Below are positions 13,127-16,128 of a stretch of DNA of 16,128 nucleotides, piece after piece; position 1 is the stretch's first letter, and each line of letters begins with the position of its first letter. The stretch covers positions 1 to 16,128 of the forward strand of contig JASHXK010000094.1 of the NCBI GenBank assembly GCA_030043575.1. The letters are read 5' to 3'. Source of the stretch: Terriglobales bacterium (GTDB lineage: Bacteria; Acidobacteriota; Terriglobia; Terriglobales; Acidobacteriaceae). The translations under genes and the position numbers were made by a program. The notes beneath the pieces are model-generated. The model saw only the letters and a list, made by a program, of their open reading frames with translations, was not told the origin of the DNA and searched no databases.

Positions 13127-14890
13127 CTAGCGGTACTTCTGCGCTTCCGTCTGCTCCTCCGGCGTCATCTGCTGCCAGATCAGATTCTTGTTCTGCTGCG
13201 CCCAGTCGCTGTGTGGATTGGCGACCAGGGCGGAGCTCAGCCAGCGATAGGCTTCCACCCGATTGCGCTGCACGCAATTGCCGGTCGCGTACATCGACGC
13301 CAGGCGATTACGCGCGCGCGCGTTTTCCTTCTCCGCTGCAGTCTTCAGCAGCACCACAGCCTGTTCGCAGCTGCGCGGGACGCCATCGCCCTTCATGTAC
13401 ATGTCAGCCAACAGCACTGGAGCATCGGGATTGCCCTTCGCCGTCGACTTCCACAACCATGCCGCCTCTGCCGCGGAGTCGCTGGCATTCTTGGCTTTGG
13501 CCAACTCGTCCGCACCGGGAGCCGGCTTGCCGGGAGTCGCATCGGCATCGTTCGCTTGGGCTGCTCGAGGCGGCTTGGTATTGGCGGCCGCAGTTTGTGC
13601 TGGCGGCTGAGCCTTTGCACCGGCGACTGCAGAGGCGGTCACTGGCGGTTGCGCTGATTTTTGCACAGCTGGGGCCGCGCTCGGCGCTTTGTTCGGCTGC
13701 ATGGCAGTTGCCGCCGCTGCAGTCGGCGCCACAGCACCGCCTGCCGAACCGGAACGATTGCTCACCGACGCCGGCGGAGCAGGCTGATTTGCCGATGGAT
13801 TGCTTGCCTGATTTTGCGCCTGCGGCTTCGCCTGCTCCTGTACCTGCATGTCAGGCTTTGAATTGGAGGAATCAGCGACAGAACCTGCCGGGGCATTCTC
13901 CACGCCGTTTTGCGACTGACTACTCTTGGTAAGGCTACGAACCTTCGTCTTAATGATTTGCACTGGCCCGTTATCCGTCTGATGTATCTGCGACTGCCAT
14001 TCCATCAAACCCAGCGCAACAAAGACTACGACCACGCCGGCGGCGAGCCACATCCTCCAGCCCGTCCTGCGTGGAGTCTCCTCGTCAGCGTAGTCGGTTG
14101 GCGACGGCCCACCTCCGAGCTCAGGAGGGTCGCTGAGTCCGAGAAACGACGGGCCTACGATAGTCGAAGTCTCTGCCGAAATCTCCGGCGACGGCGTTGC
14201 GGCTTCGCCGACAGGTTGGCTGATGTCGAGAAAGCGAGGACGATCGGCGACGGCTTCTCTCGGCGATTCCGCATCCAATCCCAGGCGGCTCTCCACCGAG
14301 CTGTCAGACGCTCCGGCGCTTGTGCCCGCCACTTCGCCATCGGTTGAAACGGTCGCCGCCACGGCATCCTCCGCACCCACGCCGTCGGCACCCGGAGTCG
14401 CGACGGTCGAGCTCTCTGCGGGAACTGGCTTCTCCGCGACCGACGCGTCGCCCCGCATGGTGATCTCCGTTGGCTCGCTCGGCGGCTCATAGTGGAAGTT
14501 ATGCACATACTCCTCGAAAGGCACATCGGGGACGAGCTCTTTCGCGGCAGGCTCAGCCGTGTCTTCGCTTGCCGGCTCAACTGCGCCAGTCTCCAGTGGA
14601 TCGACCATCTCGGCCAGATCCTCAACCGCCGTGGCGGTCGTGGCCGTGACCGAGGACGGCAACTTCGCATCCCTCGTCGGTATGTCCTGCGAGACAACAG
14701 CGCGGTTGTAAGGCGTCTCGCGCACGCCGCGCTCACGCGGCAACGAACCGGCTTCTACCGGCACGCGCGTAAAGTTCAGCGTGCTTTGAGCGCCGGGCGC
14801 AGTCAGCGGCGCGTGGGGCAGCGGCGTACCGCACATGCCACAAAACCGCATACTCCTTGGGTTCTCGAATCCGCACGAACTACAAACCAC
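13127..14890 (-). CDS. Zinc-ribbon, single-pass membrane protein with C-terminal Sel1-like repeats
   Basis: 587 residues from the GTG at 14890. An N-terminal zinc ribbon has Cys3, Cys6, Cys17 and Cys20 (CSSCGFENP... FCGMCG). A long acidic, low-complexity linker runs to about 275. One membrane helix follows (about 279-298, MWLAAGVVVVFVALGL), then a Pro/Ala/Gln-rich linker (about 320-465). The C-terminal domain has helical Sel1/TPR-like repeats (about 473-556: LLADMYMKGDGVPRSCEQAV, NRLASMYATGNCVQRNRVEAY). Topology is probably ribbon inside, repeats outside. Sel1 repeats usually mediate protein contacts; no partner is evident. AGGAGG (14895-14900) sits four bases before GTG 14890, so the earlier in-frame GTG at 14905 is less likely. 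It appears to stand alone. Confidence 0.82.
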   Translation of the reverse strand: MVCSSCGFENPRSMRFCGMCGTPLPHAPLTAPGAQSTLNFTRVPVEAGSLPRERGVRETPYNRAVVSQDIPTRDAKLPSSVTATTATAVEDLAEMVDPLETGAVEPASEDTAEPAAKELVPDVPFEEYVHNFHYEPPSEPTEITMRGDASVAEKPVPAESSTVATPGADGVGAEDAVAATVSTDGEVAGTSAGASDSSVESRLGLDAESPREAVADRPRFLDISQPVGEAATPSPEISAETSTIVGPSFLGLSDPPELGGGPSPTDYADEETPRRTGWRMWLAAGVVVVFVALGLMEWQSQIHQTDNGPVQIIKTKVRSLTKSSQSQNGVENAPAGSVADSSNSKPDMQVQEQAKPQAQNQASNPSANQPAPPASVSNRSGSAGGAVAPTAAAATAMQPNKAPSAAPAVQKSAQPPVTASAVAGAKAQPPAQTAAANTKPPRAAQANDADATPGKPAPGADELAKAKNASDSAAEAAWLWKSTAKGNPDAPVLLADMYMKGDGVPRSCEQAVVLLKTAAEKENARARNRLASMYATGNCVQRNRVEAYRWLSSALVANPHSDWAQQNKNLIWQQMTPEEQTEAQKYR

Positions 14891-15010
14891 GGCTCCTCCT
14901 ACCACTTGAGAACATCCCCGGACGGGATGCCGGCTGGTTAATGAATATTATGCCTTAGAGTTCAGATGACGGAGTGAGCGCGGAGTTTGCATCGCTGGTG
15001 CCGGCAGCCT

Positions 15011-15052
15011 TTGTCATCCCGAGCGCGCTTTTTTTGCGCCGCGAGGGATCTG
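15011..15052 (+). repeat. GTCATCCCGAGCG...CGAGGGATCT dispersed repeat, copy 3
   Basis: Left end TTGTCATCCCGAGCG, right end GCGAGGGATCTG, with an inner GCGC-TTTTTTT-GCGC stem-loop. The ends resemble those of the copies at 11384 and 11493, while the inner palindrome is unrelated. It lies between the DUF1801 gene and the zinc-ribbon gene. A further small hairpin, CGTGC-CGGC-GCACG, is at 15066-15079. Confidence 0.65.
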
Positions 15053-15093
15053 GGCGGCGCCGATTCGTGCCGGCGCACGAAAGGCGCGCATCC

Positions 15094-15546
15094 TTATGTC
15101 CGCCGGGAGCGAGGGTTTTTCGCTACCGCGGCGATCACGACGCGGCCCTTCTGTTTCCGATCGAATGGCAGAGAATCGGCAATCGCCGCTTTGATCAGCG
15201 CCATCACCGCCGGCGTGTCGAGCATCTCCGGCCCTTCGAGACGAATGTGGCGCGAGACCTTGCCGCTGCCTCGCAGCAGCTTCCCGGGATCGGGCAGGCG
15301 ATCGCCGGCAAAGAAACACAGGTTGATGTGTTCAGGATACACCGCCAGCGACACAATGACCTCCGACGCCCGCTCCATTGGGCAGAACCCGATGACCAGC
15401 GCATAGTGGTTTTCGTAGACCATCTCGACCGCTCCGGGCAGTCGTGTGCGAAGTGTCTTCAGCATCGCTCGAGTTTGCGCGGCGATGTCCGGCGAGTAGC
15501 GCGCGATGAACGCGTTGAGTTGCACAGCCGGGGAACCAGTCTTCAT
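15094..15546 (-). CDS. DUF1801 (YdhG-like) domain protein
   Basis: A 150-residue cytoplasmic protein of the DUF1801/YdhG-like fold. N-terminal helices (about 5-32) lead to LRTRLPGAVEMVYENHYALVIGFCP. A beta-rich section follows (ASEVIVSLAVYPEHINLCFFAGDRLPDP), then a GSGKVSRHIRLEG motif (93-105) matching the family's glycine-rich 'GSG...R.I' element. The C-terminus is basic (KNPRSRRT). The biochemical function of the family is not established. The ATG at 15546 has only a weak ribosome site. It is divergent from the membrane-protein gene at 15583, with a 36-base gap that must hold both promoters. Confidence 0.82.
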   Translation of the reverse strand: MKTGSPAVQLNAFIARYSPDIAAQTRAMLKTLRTRLPGAVEMVYENHYALVIGFCPMERASEVIVSLAVYPEHINLCFFAGDRLPDPGKLLRGSGKVSRHIRLEGPEMLDTPAVMALIKAAIADSLPFDRKQKGRVVIAAVAKNPRSRRT

Positions 15547-15582
15547 GAGGCTTTGCGCGAATTATACAATCGCTTTATCGAA

Positions 15583-16128
15583 ATGAATCGATTTCACACC
15601 GCACGCGAAGCCAGGGACTTCATTACCTCCCGAATTAGCGATGAAGCCGCGCGCGAGAACATTGCCCTGACCGACAGCGAACGCAAATGGCTGAACTTCA
15701 CAGAGGCTGAAGGCGCGAGTTCAGCAGCTGACTACTTCGAAGATGGCGAGGATGATGCCGGCGATTTGTATGAGGAGAAGCTAGCCCGGCTAATTAAGAG
15801 TGCGGTTAAACGTGCGCGGCGAGAGTCTCACGAGGAATATTCTGCCTGGTGGGTCGCCATTCGAATTCTGAAGAAGAGAGATCTTTTTCTGAACGTGCTG
15901 ATGCGTCGCTCAGGACTTCGCGCACCCGGTGATCTTCTGAAACTTCTCGGAATGGCGCTAATCGTCGTCGTTGTACTTGTGTGCGGCATTATCCTCATGG
16001 ATAAGTTCGACATCGATCTGCCAGCGGGTCATACTCTGGCTTTTTATGTCTGGATAACATCTGCCGTTCTCGCACTTGCAGGTACCATCGACTGGTACGC
16101 GAACGGCAGAAAAATCGTGGACGCAATC
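15583..16128 (+). CDS. Hypothetical two-helix membrane protein (C-terminus beyond window)
   Basis: 182 codons are open to the window end. The N-terminus (1-45) is charged and helical (TAREARDFITSRISDEAARE, then LTDSERKWLNFTEAEG). An acidic patch follows (51-66, FEDGEDDAGDLYEE), then a basic stretch (67-110). Two hydrophobic helices lie at about 119-139 (LLGMALIVVVVLVCGIIL) and 151-170 (LAFYVWITSAVLALAG). The first 118 residues are probably cytoplasmic. I do not recognise a family. The ATG at 15583 has no Shine-Dalgarno; a TACAAT box at 15565-15570 would give a very short leader. A later start is possible, but the frame has uniform codon use. Confidence 0.65.
   Translation, partial: MNRFHTAREARDFITSRISDEAARENIALTDSERKWLNFTEAEGASSAADYFEDGEDDAGDLYEEKLARLIKSAVKRARRESHEEYSAWWVAIRILKKRDLFLNVLMRRSGLRAPGDLLKLLGMALIVVVVLVCGIILMDKFDIDLPAGHTLAFYVWITSAVLALAGTIDWYANGRKIVDAI

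Noticed and set aside
13081..13932. Plus-strand open frame opposite the zinc-ribbon gene
   Set aside because: Antisense to a gene with ordered domains and a strong AGGAGG site; no recognisable protein features.
15023..15042. Intrinsic terminator with a seven-T run
   Set aside because: The T-run is in the loop of the GCGC stem rather than after it, and the element matches the ends of a dispersed repeat family.

Overview
The window looks like chromosomal DNA of a GC-rich Gram-negative bacterium, most likely an Acidobacteriota (Terriglobia/Koribacter-like). That assignment is inference. It rests on a DUF2934 protein, tandem MacB/FtsX-type permeases, a small secreted 'LPAGT' protein, and several interspersed palindromic repeat families. 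No rRNA, tRNA, insertion-sequence transposase, phage gene or CRISPR array was seen.

Layout. (a) 1-1695, minus strand: two tandem MacB/FtsX-type ABC permease genes; the downstream one runs off the left edge. A hairpin-forming block of 7-base repeats separates them. (b) 1999-2779, plus strand: a DUF2934 protein, a candidate terminator and promoter, then a stand-alone response-regulator receiver domain that probably starts at TTG. (c) 2937-5825, plus strand: a System I cytochrome c maturation cluster, ccmE-ccmA-ccmB-ccmC-ccmD. CcmE carries a CxxxY haem-attachment motif instead of HxxxY. A CRP/FNR-like palindrome lies upstream, and a second 7-base-repeat block lies between ccmB and ccmC. (d) 5860-9812, minus strand, convergent with ccm: trpC-trpF-trpB-trpA-aroQ. 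The first three genes are tightly packed, but trpB and trpA are separated by a long inverted repeat. (e) 10162-11266, minus strand: a small membrane protein and a secreted protein. (f) 11576-12865, minus strand: glyA. (g) 13127-14890, minus strand: a zinc-ribbon / transmembrane / Sel1-like protein. (h) 15094-15546, minus strand: a DUF1801 protein, divergent from a membrane protein at 15583 that runs off the right edge.

How the genes work together. CcmABCDE loads haem onto CcmE for attachment to apocytochromes outside the inner membrane; ccmF, ccmG and ccmH are not in this window. TrpC, TrpF, TrpB and TrpA carry out the last steps of tryptophan synthesis. AroQ draws chorismate toward Phe/Tyr, so the two competing branches of chorismate use share one transcription direction. 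GlyA makes glycine and one-carbon units from serine; serine is also the co-substrate of TrpB.

The most unusual material is between genes. At least four families of palindromic repeats occupy the gaps, and several sit inside apparent operons. The two 7-base-repeat blocks share orientation and architecture, and each fills the space from just after one stop codon to the next start codon.
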